Of a stretch of DNA of 64,000 bases, positions 38,323-47,624 are shown in pieces. Numbering within the stretch: position 1 is the first letter of the stretch; every line of letters begins with the position of its first letter. The stretch is taken from positions 434,001 to 498,000 of the forward strand of contig NZ_JAAVUQ010000001.1 of assembly GCF_018449515.1 (NCBI RefSeq), given 5' to 3'. The translations under genes were made by a program, and so were the position numbers. The notes under the pieces were generated by a model that saw nothing but the letters and a program-made list of their open reading frames with translations, did not search any database and had not been told where the DNA came from. The DNA comes from Caballeronia sp. dw_19 (GTDB lineage Bacteria > Pseudomonadota > Gammaproteobacteria > Burkholderiales > Burkholderiaceae).

Positions 38323-39054
38323 ATGAACACTATCAAGGCGATTCTCACCGGTCACACACGCGGTCTCGGTGCGGCGCTGGCCGGCCTCATGCTGTCACGC
38401 GGCATCGCGGTACTCGGGGTATCGCGCACGCGCAGCAACACGTCCGCTTCACCCCTCTTGCAGGAGGTCGAACTCGATCTCGCGAATCCCGCCGCGCTCG
38501 GCGAATGGCTTGGGACTGAAACGCTCGCCCGGTTTGTCGATGGCGCGCATACCGTCCTGCTGATCAACAATGCCGGCATGTTGCAGCCGGTGGGGGCAAT
38601 TGAGGCGCAAGACGTGAGCGCGATCGGGCGATCGGTGAGCCTGAATGTTGCCGCGCCATTGATGTTGTCGGCGGCAGTGGCAGCAGCAAGCCCGGCGGCT
38701 TTTGATCGACGTATCGTGCATATATCGAGCGGCGCGGCCCGCAATGCGTATCCCGGCTGGAGCATCTATTGCGCGACGAAGGCAGCGCTCGATCATCACG
38801 CGCGCGCCGTCGCGCTGGATAACAACCGGGCGTTGAGAATGTGCAGCGTGGCACCGGGTGTGGTCGATACCGACATGCAAGCCGAGATCCGCGGCACCGG
38901 TCTGGAGCACTTTCCGCTGCGAGAAAAATTCGAGGAACTCAAACGCAGCGGCCAGCTTTCGACCCCGGCCGACGCTGCGCGAAAAGTCCTCGACTACGCG
39001 TTGAGCGATACGTTCGGCGACACGCCTGTGGTGGACGTACGCGATCTGTCGTGA
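38323..39054 (+). CDS. SDR family oxidoreductase
   Basis: A 243-residue short-chain dehydrogenase. The cofactor motif is TGHTRGLG (about 9-16), INNAG is the structural motif, and the catalytic Ser and YxxxK are in HISSGAA and YCATK. It resembles sepiapterin-reductase-like or carbonyl-reductase SDRs; the substrate is unknown. Its last 61 nt overlap the end of the convergent RNase HI gene. Confidence 0.88.
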   Translation: MNTIKAILTGHTRGLGAALAGLMLSRGIAVLGVSRTRSNTSASPLLQEVELDLANPAALGEWLGTETLARFVDGAHTVLLINNAGMLQPVGAIEAQDVSAIGRSVSLNVAAPLMLSAAVAAASPAAFDRRIVHISSGAARNAYPGWSIYCATKAALDHHARAVALDNNRALRMCSVAPGVVDTDMQAEIRGTGLEHFPLREKFEELKRSGQLSTPADAARKVLDYALSDTFGDTPVVDVRDLS

Positions 39055-39752
39055 GTATCTGCACGGGTGTACGCATGAGTATCGCTGCGAACTGCGTGCT
39101 GCGAGAGCGCGTCGGCGGCGGCGTTGCGGGCGCGGGGAATCCACTGAAGGCGGACATCGGCGAGTTGCGCGATCAGACCGCGCGCCTGCACCGCGTAGGT
39201 GCTTAGCGCGGGCGCACTGCTGGCTTCGTCGCGAAGCACGTCTTCAATGACGACCTGACTGTCGCCATGAATCACAAGCCTGGCCGGCGCCGGCTTTCGT
39301 GATACCGCGGCTTCGAGCACCGCGATCAGTGCAAGATATTCTGCCTCGCAACTGTCGCCGTGACCGGCCCGCGCGCTGATTTTCACGACGTCGCCGTCCG
39401 GGCCCTCCAGCACACCGCCAATGCCGATCTTGCCAGGATTCGGATGCGCCGAACCGTCGAACCACGCGTGCCAGGCGAGGGCATCACGGACAGCGGGTCG
39501 CACTTTTTTGGCCGCGCGCGCGGCTGCACGTTCTTGCTCACGATCGTGTCGCGCCTGTTCTGTCGCGGCCTTTTCCCGACGGCGTGCGCTCACGAGCTCC
39601 GCAAGTGTCTGCGTGCCGGCAGATTTTTCCAGCGTCTGCGCCAAGGCGGCGTGAGCGGAGAGCGAAGTGAGCTTCGACAAGCGCACGCTCGTCGCGCGCT
39701 CCTTCTTGTAGGCAATTAGCAATAGCTCTTCGAACTCGAACATGCCCGGCAT
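38994..39752 (-). CDS. Ribonuclease HI family protein with N-terminal extension
   Basis: A 252-residue protein. Residues ~90-220 form an RNase HI domain with the catalytic acids in WFDGSAHPNPG, CEAEYLALI, HGDSQ and ADALS. Ahead of it is a ~90-residue charged helical region (SARRREKAATEQARHDREQ), and behind it a ~25-residue Thr/Ser/Arg tail that overlaps the SDR gene. Smaller than bifunctional RNase HI-CobC proteins and longer than rnhA. An ATG at 39743 is also possible. Confidence 0.87.
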   Translation of the reverse strand: MPGMFEFEELLLIAYKKERATSVRLSKLTSLSAHAALAQTLEKSAGTQTLAELVSARRREKAATEQARHDREQERAAARAAKKVRPAVRDALAWHAWFDGSAHPNPGKIGIGGVLEGPDGDVVKISARAGHGDSCEAEYLALIAVLEAAVSRKPAPARLVIHGDSQVVIEDVLRDEASSAPALSTYAVQARGLIAQLADVRLQWIPRARNAAADALSQHAVRSDTHAYTRADTHDRSRTSTTGVSPNVSLNA

Positions 39753-39851
39753 TAAGGTAATCGAATGAGGTGACCAAATGCCGAGCTTAACAAGTTTTTG
39801 CAGCGGGTCGAAAATCGGAGCGCTGGCAAAGTGGCGGTTGATATGAAGCGC

Positions 39852-41078
39852 CTATGGCGATGGCGCCGCGATCACCACGCTGGCGTGTCGATTCTCCAAT
39901 CCCTTGGCGTCGCCTCGTCCGGTCAAGTAGTTCTCTCCCGATGCAGAAACAATCCGCGCTTCCACCACAACCTGCGGGTGCGCCGACAATGTGTCGGTTG
40001 CGTTGATGGCAAGCGAGTCATCGAGAACGATCGTGATGGGAAGTTCACCCGCAGCCAGCCGACGCTCGCCGAGCAATATGTTCGTCGGCACCACCGCGCT
40101 CGCCGTGTTCGTCGGCGCCGAAGCCGGTGCGTCGCTCGAGCGAGCCGTCACGATGACCGCTGCATCGGGCGCGACGTGCGCGCCATCGGCCAGTCGAATA
40201 TCCACGGTAACCGCGCTCAAGCCCACCGCCTCATCAACATTCTTACGCACCCGGACGGCCTCGGGCGAATCCGGCTTTAACGTCGCGATCAGCCTTCGCC
40301 AATACACGATCGCGCTGGCATAACTCCGCGCGTCGAACGCCGCCGATGCCGCCAACGCAAGCGCTTTCGGATCGGCGGAATCGATGGCGAGCGCCGCCGC
40401 GATCTCCTCCGATGCTCGCCCGGCGAGCCGGCCATCGTCCGCGCTGGCGATGGCATCGGCGAAATCGGCCCGCAGCGGTGCGTCGCCCGGTTCGAGCGCC
40501 ACCGCCTTCGCATAGGCCGCGACCGCGTCCGTCGGCCGCTCAAGCACGGTGTACGAGCGCGCGAGCGTGGCCCAGGCGGCGGCATCGCGAGGATCTGGCG
40601 CATGATCGCGCAGACGAAACGCGAGCCGCGAAACCATCATCTCCACCGACATCGACGACATGTCGTGCGAGAGGCCCAGCGAGTCGTCCAGCGACGTGTC
40701 CAGCTTGAGCGCGGCCGGTTCACCGAGCTTCAGATACAGCAGGCACGCGGCGCTCGGGAACAGCGCAATCAGCACGGCACAGGTTGCGGCGCGTGTAGCC
40801 GTACCCGACGTGGAACTGCGTGCGAGCGAAGGCGAACCAGCGGTATCGGCGAGTACGCGCTGTTCTATATCGTTGCGCACGCTTGCATGCTGGTCTGGCG
40901 ATAACGCGCCCGAGCGCAGATCCGCGTCGGCATCGGCCAATTCCAGCCGATACAGCGACACGCTCAGCTCGCGAGCCCTCGGTGCATTGGTTGCATTTTC
41001 CCGCTGCATCAACGGCACGACCGCGCACAGGATAGCCGCTATCAACATCACGGCGGCGATGATCCAGAAGGTAATCAT
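39852..41078 (-). CDS. ccmI: Cytochrome c-type biogenesis protein CcmI
   Basis: Apocytochrome c chaperone, 408 residues. Two N-terminal membrane helices (about 3-22 and 96-114) flank a cytoplasmic loop, followed by a periplasmic TPR-type domain (WATLARSYTVLERPTDAVAAY) that holds the C-terminus of apocytochrome c for haem attachment by CcmF/H. It overlaps ccmH by 4 nt and is the last gene of the nap-ccm run. Confidence 0.9.
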   Translation of the reverse strand: MITFWIIAAVMLIAAILCAVVPLMQRENATNAPRARELSVSLYRLELADADADLRSGALSPDQHASVRNDIEQRVLADTAGSPSLARSSTSGTATRAATCAVLIALFPSAACLLYLKLGEPAALKLDTSLDDSLGLSHDMSSMSVEMMVSRLAFRLRDHAPDPRDAAAWATLARSYTVLERPTDAVAAYAKAVALEPGDAPLRADFADAIASADDGRLAGRASEEIAAALAIDSADPKALALAASAAFDARSYASAIVYWRRLIATLKPDSPEAVRVRKNVDEAVGLSAVTVDIRLADGAHVAPDAAVIVTARSSDAPASAPTNTASAVVPTNILLGERRLAAGELPITIVLDDSLAINATDTLSAHPQVVVEARIVSASGENYLTGRGDAKGLENRHASVVIAAPSP

Positions 41079-41668
41079 AGCCGGTCACCCAGCAGATGTC
41101 TGGCGCGTTGCTGCTGCAGGTCAGTGAGCGGCGGCGGGGTCATCTTCCGGCGTTGCAAAACGATGCCTGCGAACACTCCGAGACCAAGCGTAAGGAGGAC
41201 GAACGGGCCGATCCAGAGAACCCACGTCAGCGTTTTGAACGGCGGATCGTAGAGAACAAAATCTCCGTAACGCGTCACCATGTAGTCGCGAATCTGCGCA
41301 TCGGTTGCGCCCTGCTGGACTTGCTCGTGAATGATCATGCGCAGGTCGGCGGCGAGATCGGCGGTGGAATCCGCGATGGTTTCGTTCTGGCATACGAGAC
41401 AGCGAAAGCTCGATTCAAGGTCGCGGACGCGGGCGGCAAGTTCCGGGGCGGCGCTCGCAGTCAAGGTGATTCCTGCGCTCGTCCCGGCATCGGCTTGCGT
41501 TCGAACGTTACTGTTGCTTTGAACCTGTGCGTCAACGTCAGCGGGGAAGTGGGCGGCTCCCTGAGTGCTGACATCGGCGTCGGCGATCATCACGACGCCG
41601 GAGTTGGCGGCTGCGCTTGCCACGCCAATCACCAACACGCAGCACAACCCGACCACGATGCTATTCAT
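41075..41668 (-). CDS. ccmH: Cytochrome c-type biogenesis protein CcmH
   Basis: Thioredoxin-like thioreductant of apocytochrome c, 197 residues. A signal peptide is followed by an unusually long Ser/Ala/Gln-rich spacer, then the family motif FRCLVCQNETIADS and one C-terminal membrane helix (WVLWIGPFVLLTLGLG). The active-site Cys pair keeps the CXXCH cysteines reduced. The ATG at 41668 overlaps the ccmG stop by 8 nt. Confidence 0.92.
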   Translation of the reverse strand: MNSIVVGLCCVLVIGVASAAANSGVVMIADADVSTQGAAHFPADVDAQVQSNSNVRTQADAGTSAGITLTASAAPELAARVRDLESSFRCLVCQNETIADSTADLAADLRMIIHEQVQQGATDAQIRDYMVTRYGDFVLYDPPFKTLTWVLWIGPFVLLTLGLGVFAGIVLQRRKMTPPPLTDLQQQRARHLLGDRL

Positions 41669-42200
41669 CGCTGCCCTCGCCTTGAAGGCTTCGCACAAGC
41701 GGCAGGATTTGCGTGTCGAGTGCGGCTTGCGTCAGTGGTCCCGAGCGTTTGAAGCGGATCACACCATGCCGGTCGACCACAAACGTTTCAGGCACGCCAT
41801 ACACGCCATAGTCAATTCCTGTCTGTCCCGAGCGGTCCATCATCGATGCTATATACGGGTTGCCCGCCTGCCTGAGCCACTGTCGCGCGGCGTCCGGATC
41901 ATCCTTGTAATCGAGCCCATAGATCGGCACGATATTCTTGCCGGCGAGCGCGACGAGTGCCGCATGTTCATCGCGGCACGACTCGCACCATGAGGCCCAC
42001 ACGTTCATCACCCATACCTGCCCGCGCAACGCTTCGGGAGACAGTTGCCGGTCGGCGGCATCGAGACGCGGCAGGTCGAACGTGGGCGCTTCCTTGCCGA
42101 TGAATGTTGACGGCAAGCGTCTCGGATCGTTCGATAGCGACGCCGCCAACACCGCGCTCAGGCACGCGAAGAGAATCAGCGGGAGCAGGAAGCGTTTCAC
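41661..42200 (-). CDS. ccmG: Thiol:disulfide interchange protein CcmG/DsbE
   Basis: Membrane-anchored periplasmic thioredoxin, 179 residues, that passes reductant to CcmH and apocytochromes. One N-terminal anchor (about 5-20) precedes a thioredoxin fold with active site WCESC in NVWASWCESCRDEH and the cis-Pro block YGVYGVPETF. The Cys-Glu-Ser-Cys pair differs from the Pro-containing sites of many CcmG proteins. Overlaps ccmF by 4 nt. Confidence 0.92.
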   Translation of the reverse strand: MKRFLLPLILFACLSAVLAASLSNDPRRLPSTFIGKEAPTFDLPRLDAADRQLSPEALRGQVWVMNVWASWCESCRDEHAALVALAGKNIVPIYGLDYKDDPDAARQWLRQAGNPYIASMMDRSGQTGIDYGVYGVPETFVVDRHGVIRFKRSGPLTQAALDTQILPLVRSLQGEGSDE

Positions 42201-44254
42201 GATTTCGTCTCCTTTACGTTCGCGATGTTCGCTACATTCGTTACTTTAGCCGCCGCGATAGCCGCCTGAGTTCGAATCCGCACATGCGGCGCACCCGCCA
42301 CAGCCTGCCGCCGCTCACGCACGGCCAGCCGATACCGCCGATCGCTTGCCGCCAGCACACCGCCGAACGCCATCAACAAACACCCCGCCCAGATCCAGTC
42401 GACGAAGGGTTTGATCTGCACGCGCACGGTCCACGCGGTGTCGCTGTTATCGGCTGCATCGCCGAGTGCGACGTAGAGATCGCGGAACACGCCGCGGTCG
42501 ACGGCGGCTTCGGTCATCGTCGTTTTCTGCACGACGAAGAAGCGTTTCTCCGGATGCATCACCGCGATCACGCGGCCTTCGCGGCTCGCCACTATGTTCG
42601 CCCGCAGTGCGCGATAGTTCGGGCCGTCGACCGGTTTCGTGCCATCGAAGCGAAAGGTGTAGCCGCCGGCCTCGATCGATTGCCCGATATCGAGCCGTGC
42701 ATCGCCGGCTGTTTCATAGCCTTTGACCAGTGTCACCCCAGCGATAAAAACGCCGATGCCGAAGTGCGCAATCAGCATGCCGTAGAACCCGCGCGGCACA
42801 TGAAAGAATCGCAGGATCCAGAATCCTCGTTGTTCCGCGATACGTCCGGCCAGCGCAGTGAGCACGGACGTTGCGCACCACACGGCCAGCAGCATGCCCA
42901 GCGCAACCATCGGTTTCCATCCGCCTGCGAGCCATGGCAACGCAATCGCCGACGCCACGCTGACCAACGCCGCCCAGCACAAACGCACGAGAATATCGGG
43001 CAGGCGCGCGGACTTCCACCTCGCAATTGGTCCGATGCCCATGAGGAATATGGCGGGTGTCATCAACGGCACGAATACCGCGTCGAAATACGGCGCACCG
43101 ACGGAAATCTTTCCGAGCCCGAGCACATCGAGCACGAGCGGATACAACGTGCCGAGGAACACTGAAGCGGCCGCGACCATCAGCAAGACGTTGTTCGACA
43201 ACAGCAACGATTCACGCGATATCGCGGCAAATCCTGGGCCCAGTCCGATCTTTGGCGCTCGCCATGCGAACAATATCAACGCGCCGCCGGTCACTATCGA
43301 CAGGAACATGAGGATGAAAATGCCGCGCGTGGGATCGGAGGCGAATGCGTGCACCGACGTAATGACGCCCGAACGCACAAGGAACGTGCCGAGCAAGCTC
43401 AGCGAAAACGCGCAGATGGCGAGCAACACGGTCCACGCGCGAAAACTGCCGCGTTTGTCAGTGACGGCAAGCGAGTGCATCAGCGCCGTACCGACGAGCC
43501 ACGGCATGAACGACGCGTTCTCCACGGGGTCCCAGAACCACCATCCGCCCCATCCGAGTTCGTAGTACGCCCAGCCGCTGCCGAGCATGATGCCCAGCGT
43601 GAGGAAGGTCCACGCGGCCGTGGTCCACGGTCGCGACCAGCGCGCCCAGGCGGCATCGAGTTCGCCCGACAACAGCGCCGAGACGGCAAACGAGAACGCT
43701 ACCGCGAAGCCGACATACCCCATGTAAAGAATGGGTGGATGCGAGACCATGCCCGGGTCTTGCAGCAACGGGTTGAGATCGCGGCCATCCATTGCTGGTG
43801 GCAAAAGACGCGTGAACGGATTCGAAGTCCACAGCATGAACAGCAGGAAACCCACGTTGATCCAGCTCATCACGCCGAGCACACGCGCGACCATGGGTAG
43901 GGGAAGCTGCTTGCTGAATACGGATACCGCCGCCATCCACCACGTGAGCAGCAAGGTCCAGAGCAACAGCGAACCTTCATGGCCGCCCCAGACCGCCGCG
44001 AAGCGGTAGATGACCGGCAGCATCGAATTGGAATTCGACGCGACATACGCCACCGAGAAATCATTGCCTATAAATGAAACCGCCAGGCAACCGAACGCCA
44101 TCGTGACAAATCCGCATTGGCCACGTGCAAGCGTCCACGCGCTTCGCGTCCAGCCGGGGACCCCACGGGCCGCGCCGACAAGCGGCAACACGCCGGCTGT
44201 GATCGCGAGCACCAACGCGACGATCAGTGCGAACTGGCCAAGTTCCGGGATCAT
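42197..44254 (-). CDS. ccmF: Haem lyase CcmF
   Basis: Large polytopic inner-membrane haem lyase subunit, 685 residues, about 14 hydrophobic segments. The tryptophan-rich haem-handling motif WGGWWFWDPVENASFMPW is intact, and conserved His residues lie nearby (YMGYVGFAVAFSF and VTSVHAFASDP regions). With CcmH and CcmI it attaches haem to the CXXCH motifs. Coupled to both neighbours by 4-nt overlaps. Confidence 0.95.
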   Translation of the reverse strand: MIPELGQFALIVALVLAITAGVLPLVGAARGVPGWTRSAWTLARGQCGFVTMAFGCLAVSFIGNDFSVAYVASNSNSMLPVIYRFAAVWGGHEGSLLLWTLLLTWWMAAVSVFSKQLPLPMVARVLGVMSWINVGFLLFMLWTSNPFTRLLPPAMDGRDLNPLLQDPGMVSHPPILYMGYVGFAVAFSFAVSALLSGELDAAWARWSRPWTTAAWTFLTLGIMLGSGWAYYELGWGGWWFWDPVENASFMPWLVGTALMHSLAVTDKRGSFRAWTVLLAICAFSLSLLGTFLVRSGVITSVHAFASDPTRGIFILMFLSIVTGGALILFAWRAPKIGLGPGFAAISRESLLLSNNVLLMVAAASVFLGTLYPLVLDVLGLGKISVGAPYFDAVFVPLMTPAIFLMGIGPIARWKSARLPDILVRLCWAALVSVASAIALPWLAGGWKPMVALGMLLAVWCATSVLTALAGRIAEQRGFWILRFFHVPRGFYGMLIAHFGIGVFIAGVTLVKGYETAGDARLDIGQSIEAGGYTFRFDGTKPVDGPNYRALRANIVASREGRVIAVMHPEKRFFVVQKTTMTEAAVDRGVFRDLYVALGDAADNSDTAWTVRVQIKPFVDWIWAGCLLMAFGGVLAASDRRYRLAVRERRQAVAGAPHVRIRTQAAIAAAKVTNVANIANVKETKS

Positions 44255-44721
44255 TGTGGTGCCCCAGCGGGAACAAGCGCCGTGTCCGATACCCGCATGG
44301 AACGCGCGCGCTTGATGGCTTCAGCGGCGTCCGGCGGCATGTATTTCTCGTCGTGTTTGGCCAGCACCTGATCCGCCAGGAACACACCGTCCGGCAACAA
44401 TCTGCCCTGCGCCACCACGCCCTTGCCTTCGCGAAACAGGTCGGGCAGCGGCCCGCTGTAAACCACTGGAATGTCCCGGGCCGTATCGGTGATCATGAAA
44501 CGCACGGTTAGCCCGCTGGCATCACGTTCGACCGATCCACGCTCCACGAGGCCACCCACTCGCAGTCGTGCTGCGTGTTTCACGCTGCCCGAGACGAGTT
44601 GCGAGGGCGTAACGAAGAACATCACGTTGGCGTTGAACGCATTCAACACAAGCGCCGCAGCGCCGCCGAGCGCCACAAGCCCGGCGGCGACACCGCACGC
44701 GCGCCGCGTGCGCCCTTTCAC
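44251..44721 (-). CDS. ccmE: Haem chaperone CcmE
   Basis: Periplasmic haem chaperone, 156 residues. A single N-terminal anchor (about 10-28) precedes an OB-fold. The covalent haem-binding His is at about 123 in LAKHDEKYMPP. The start is a GTG at 44721 with GGAGAAA upstream, giving the usual KGRTRR N-terminus; the long open frame upstream is shadow. It overlaps ccmD and ccmF by 4 nt each. Confidence 0.94.
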   Translation of the reverse strand: MKGRTRRACGVAAGLVALGGAAALVLNAFNANVMFFVTPSQLVSGSVKHAARLRVGGLVERGSVERDASGLTVRFMITDTARDIPVVYSGPLPDLFREGKGVVAQGRLLPDGVFLADQVLAKHDEKYMPPDAAEAIKRARSMRVSDTALVPAGAPQ

Positions 44722-44909
44722 GGTTTCTCCGTCAACGTGTTGCCGCGTGTGTGCGGATGGGCAACATGTCCACGCCTGCGCTGCCGCCTGTTCGAACCGA
44801 CCGTTATCGCGATCTCGATGGCGAGCACGAGGAAGGTGATGTCGAACGCGACCCACAGGTACCAGAGATCGCCATCGCCACCGGTCAAGCTGTTCACGAT
44901 GTTCATCAT
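44718..44909 (-). CDS. ccmD: Haem exporter protein CcmD
   Basis: A 63-residue single-helix protein (about 16-38, WYLWVAFDITFLVLAIEI) that helps release holo-CcmE from CcmABC. The basic segment right after the helix (NRRQRRRG) fits a cytoplasmic tail. Its start overlaps ccmC in ATGA and its stop overlaps the ccmE GTG. Confidence 0.88.
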   Translation of the reverse strand: MMNIVNSLTGGDGDLWYLWVAFDITFLVLAIEIAITVGSNRRQRRRGHVAHPHTRGNTLTEKP

Positions 44910-45625
44910 GCTGCCTCTCGTTCATCGATAATCCGCCGCACCCGCACGAGCACCATGGCAATCGCGTAACACCAGAACGCCAGCGTCATTACAACGAGGC
45001 CGGCGAGCATTGAGCTGTCCATCGATACCCCGCTGCCGAATGAAAGCGATGCCCCCTGATGCAGCGTGTACCACCACTGCACCGAAAAATAGATGACGGG
45101 CACATTGACCACGCCGGCGAGCGCGAGCACGGCGCAGGCACGATCGGCGCGACGGGTGTCGTCGATGGCGCCATGCAGCGACATGAAGCCCAGGTACAAG
45201 AACAGCAGAATCAGTTCGGACGTAAGCCGGGCGTCCCAGACCCACCACGCCCCCCACGTCGGACGGCCCCACAGTGCGCCGGTCACCAGCGCGAGGGCGG
45301 TGAAAATCGCGCCGGACGGGGCGATTGCGCGGGCCATCATCGCGGAAAGGCGTGCGTTGAGTATCAGGCCGAGCGCCGCGTAAGCGGCCATCACGACATA
45401 GAGCAGCATGGACATCCACGCCGCCGGCACATGCACGAACATGATGCGATAAACGTCGCCCTGCACGGCATCCGTGGGCGCGATGAACAACGCGATCTGG
45501 ATGCCCGGCATCGCGAGTAATAGCCCGGCAATAGCGAAGCCGGGAATCATCTTCCCCGCCAGCCGGTGAAACGGTCTCGGCGATGCGTAACGCAACCAGC
45601 CAGTCAGCGCGATAGATGAGTTCAT
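44906..45625 (-). CDS. ccmC: Haem exporter membrane protein CcmC
   Basis: Six-helix inner-membrane protein, 239 residues, that loads haem onto CcmE. The WWD motif WGAWWVWDARLTSE and the flanking haem-ligand His residues (FVHVPAAW and SLHGAID) are present. It lies 13 nt downstream of ccmB. Confidence 0.95.
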   Translation of the reverse strand: MNSSIALTGWLRYASPRPFHRLAGKMIPGFAIAGLLLAMPGIQIALFIAPTDAVQGDVYRIMFVHVPAAWMSMLLYVVMAAYAALGLILNARLSAMMARAIAPSGAIFTALALVTGALWGRPTWGAWWVWDARLTSELILLFLYLGFMSLHGAIDDTRRADRACAVLALAGVVNVPVIYFSVQWWYTLHQGASLSFGSGVSMDSSMLAGLVVMTLAFWCYAIAMVLVRVRRIIDEREAA

Positions 45626-45638
45626 GGTCGATACGCCC

Positions 45639-46307
45639 TCATTCCGCCGAGATTCTCAGCGCCGCGACGGTTGCGACCGGGCACAGCGCGAGTGCCGCCA
45701 GCAGGCTCGCGCCGAGCAGCGAAAAATTGGCCGTCGACCATGCGCCGGCGCGTGATGGATCGGCCGCGTTGGCACCGAAGATCAGCACCGGCGTTTCGAG
45801 TGGAAGCACCAATACCGCGAGCAGCATGCCGCCGCCCCGCACGCCGAGCGTCAACGCTGCGCCCATCGAACCGATGAGGCTCAGAACAGGCGTTCCGAGC
45901 AACAACGCTGCCGTGAGGCGGCAGACGCTATCGAAGGACAAACCGTATTGAAGCGCCAGAACGGGCGCAAGCAACACGAGCGCGAAGCCGCTCGTGAGCC
46001 AGTGCGCGCCGATCTTCGCCACGACAATCGTCATTAGCGAACGCGGCGAAAGCAGCATCTGGTCGAGCGCGCCATCGGCGAAATCAGGGCCGAATAGACG
46101 CCCTAGCGAAAGCATTGCGGCGAACAGCGCGGTCACCCACAACACGCCAGGCGCGATAGCTTGCAATAGCGCTGGATCAGCTCCGACCGCGAGCGGAAAC
46201 AGGCTCGCCGCGATGACGAAAAACAGCAGGCAGCCGAGCGCGGCGGTGCGTCGCCGCCACGTCAGGGCCAGTTCGCGCTGCACGATGCGCGCCGTCAGTC
46301 GGAACAT
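45639..46307 (-). CDS. ccmB: Haem exporter membrane protein CcmB
   Basis: Six-helix membrane partner of the CcmA ATPase, 222 residues, close to the usual ~220. The N-terminal block RELALTWRRR and the FGPDFADGALDQMLLSP loop are typical. I chose the ATG at 46307, which overlaps ccmA by 13 nt, over an in-frame GTG at 46316. It forms the CcmAB ABC complex. Confidence 0.93.
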   Translation of the reverse strand: MFRLTARIVQRELALTWRRRTAALGCLLFFVIAASLFPLAVGADPALLQAIAPGVLWVTALFAAMLSLGRLFGPDFADGALDQMLLSPRSLMTIVVAKIGAHWLTSGFALVLLAPVLALQYGLSFDSVCRLTAALLLGTPVLSLIGSMGAALTLGVRGGGMLLAVLVLPLETPVLIFGANAADPSRAGAWSTANFSLLGASLLAALALCPVATVAALRISAE

Positions 46308-46990
46308 CGGCCGCACGGTTCGAAATAGAGATTGCGGGTGGCCGAAGGCGCGGTGGTGATGAGCTTATGCGTGGTCATCAATACGATGCCGCCTCGCTCC
46401 AGATGTCCCGCGATGCAGCGTTCGAGCACACCGGACGATTCTTCGTCCAGCGCTGCCGCCGGTTCGTCGAGCAACCACAGCGGCTTGTGTTCCAGCAACA
46501 GCCGCGAGATAGCGAGCCGGCGCTTTTGTCCCGCAGACAAGCCGCGCACAATCGCGTGCCGGTAGCGGTCGAGCCCCACGCTCTCGAGCGCTTTCTCCTG
46601 GACCTCTACCCGCTCTTCGGCCACTTCGCCCAGCACCGAGCTGAAGGTCAGGTTCTCGGCAGCAGTCAGATCGTCGCTGATGCCGTTCAGATGCCCGAGA
46701 TACGCAAGCGACTGACGCCACACTTCCGGACGCGCCTGCGCATCCTTGCCGCGCCATCGCACCGTGCCCTCGCTCGGTTGCAACAGACCCGCGAGCACGC
46801 GCAGCAGCGTGGTCTTGCCGCTGCCATTCGGGCCGTGGATCTGCAGCACCTGGCCGGCGTCAACGTCGAATCCGACGTCGCTAAAGAGCCTTTGCCCACC
46901 GCGGTCGAAGGCCAGTTTGTCGACAGACAAAAGTGCATCGCCCGATCTTGCCGAAGAGAATTCCGACGGGATAAACGTGTTCTGCTTCAT
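46295..46990 (-). CDS. ccmA: Haem exporter ATP-binding protein CcmA
   Basis: ABC ATPase, 231 residues, that powers release of haem-loaded CcmE. Walker A is GPNGSGKTT (about 53-61), the signature LSAGQKRR, Walker B WLLDEPAAALDE, and the switch His is in MTTHK. It starts 10 nt after napC, so the ccm genes appear to be read from the nap promoter. Confidence 0.94.
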   Translation of the reverse strand: MKQNTFIPSEFSSARSGDALLSVDKLAFDRGGQRLFSDVGFDVDAGQVLQIHGPNGSGKTTLLRVLAGLLQPSEGTVRWRGKDAQARPEVWRQSLAYLGHLNGISDDLTAAENLTFSSVLGEVAEERVEVQEKALESVGLDRYRHAIVRGLSAGQKRRLAISRLLLEHKPLWLLDEPAAALDEESSGVLERCIAGHLERGGIVLMTTHKLITTAPSATRNLYFEPCGRCSD

Positions 46991-47000
46991 CGTAGACCTC

Positions 47001-47615
47001 TCAATGTGAACGCGCTTCGCGCAGCTGTTGATCTCGCATTGCCTGAGTCATGTCCGGCAATTCGTGTGCAATACCCTTGTGACAATCGATACACGTCTTC
47101 TCGCCCGTGCCGAGAAAGCGCTGATGCGCGCTCTGTGCCCGCGGGCTCTGGCGCGTGAAATCCATCGACTCGAACGAGTGGCAATTGCGGCACTCCAGCG
47201 AGTCGTTCGCTTTCATGCGGCGCCACTCGTGTTCAGCGAGTTCGAGCCGCCTCTCCTGGAACTTCTCGCGCGTGTTGACCGTGCCAAATACCTTCGCCCA
47301 CACTTCCTTCGATGCCTGCATCTTTCTCGCGATCTTGTCCGTCCAGTTGTGCGGCACATGGCAGTTGGAACAGATCGCCCGCACGCCGCTACGGTTGCTG
47401 TAATGAATCGTGCTCTTCAGTTCAGCGAAGGTGTTGTCGTGCATCTCATGGCAACTGGTGCAGAACGCTTCAGTGCTCGTCACTTCCAGCGCCGTGTTGA
47501 ACGCACCCCAGAACACCACGCCCGCGATAAACCCGCCCAGCGTCAGGAAGCCGAGGCTGTAGTAGGTGCTCGGGCGGTTGATCGTCTGCCAGTAGCGCTT
47601 TATCAGGCCGAACAT
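47001..47615 (-). CDS. napC: Membrane-anchored tetrahaem cytochrome c NapC
   Basis: NapC/NirT-type quinol dehydrogenase, 204 residues, passing electrons from quinol to NapAB. One N-terminal anchor helix (about 18-40) is followed by four CxxCH haem sites: CTSCH, CSNCH, CRNCH and CIDCH. Length and spacing match NapC. Ten nt separate it from ccmA. Confidence 0.96.
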   Translation of the reverse strand: MFGLIKRYWQTINRPSTYYSLGFLTLGGFIAGVVFWGAFNTALEVTSTEAFCTSCHEMHDNTFAELKSTIHYSNRSGVRAICSNCHVPHNWTDKIARKMQASKEVWAKVFGTVNTREKFQERRLELAEHEWRRMKANDSLECRNCHSFESMDFTRQSPRAQSAHQRFLGTGEKTCIDCHKGIAHELPDMTQAMRDQQLREARSH

Positions 47616-47624
47616 CGCACGCTC

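Noticed and set aside
42104-43165. 353-codon plus-strand open frame
   Set aside because: Antisense to ccmF; His/Arg-rich without domains.
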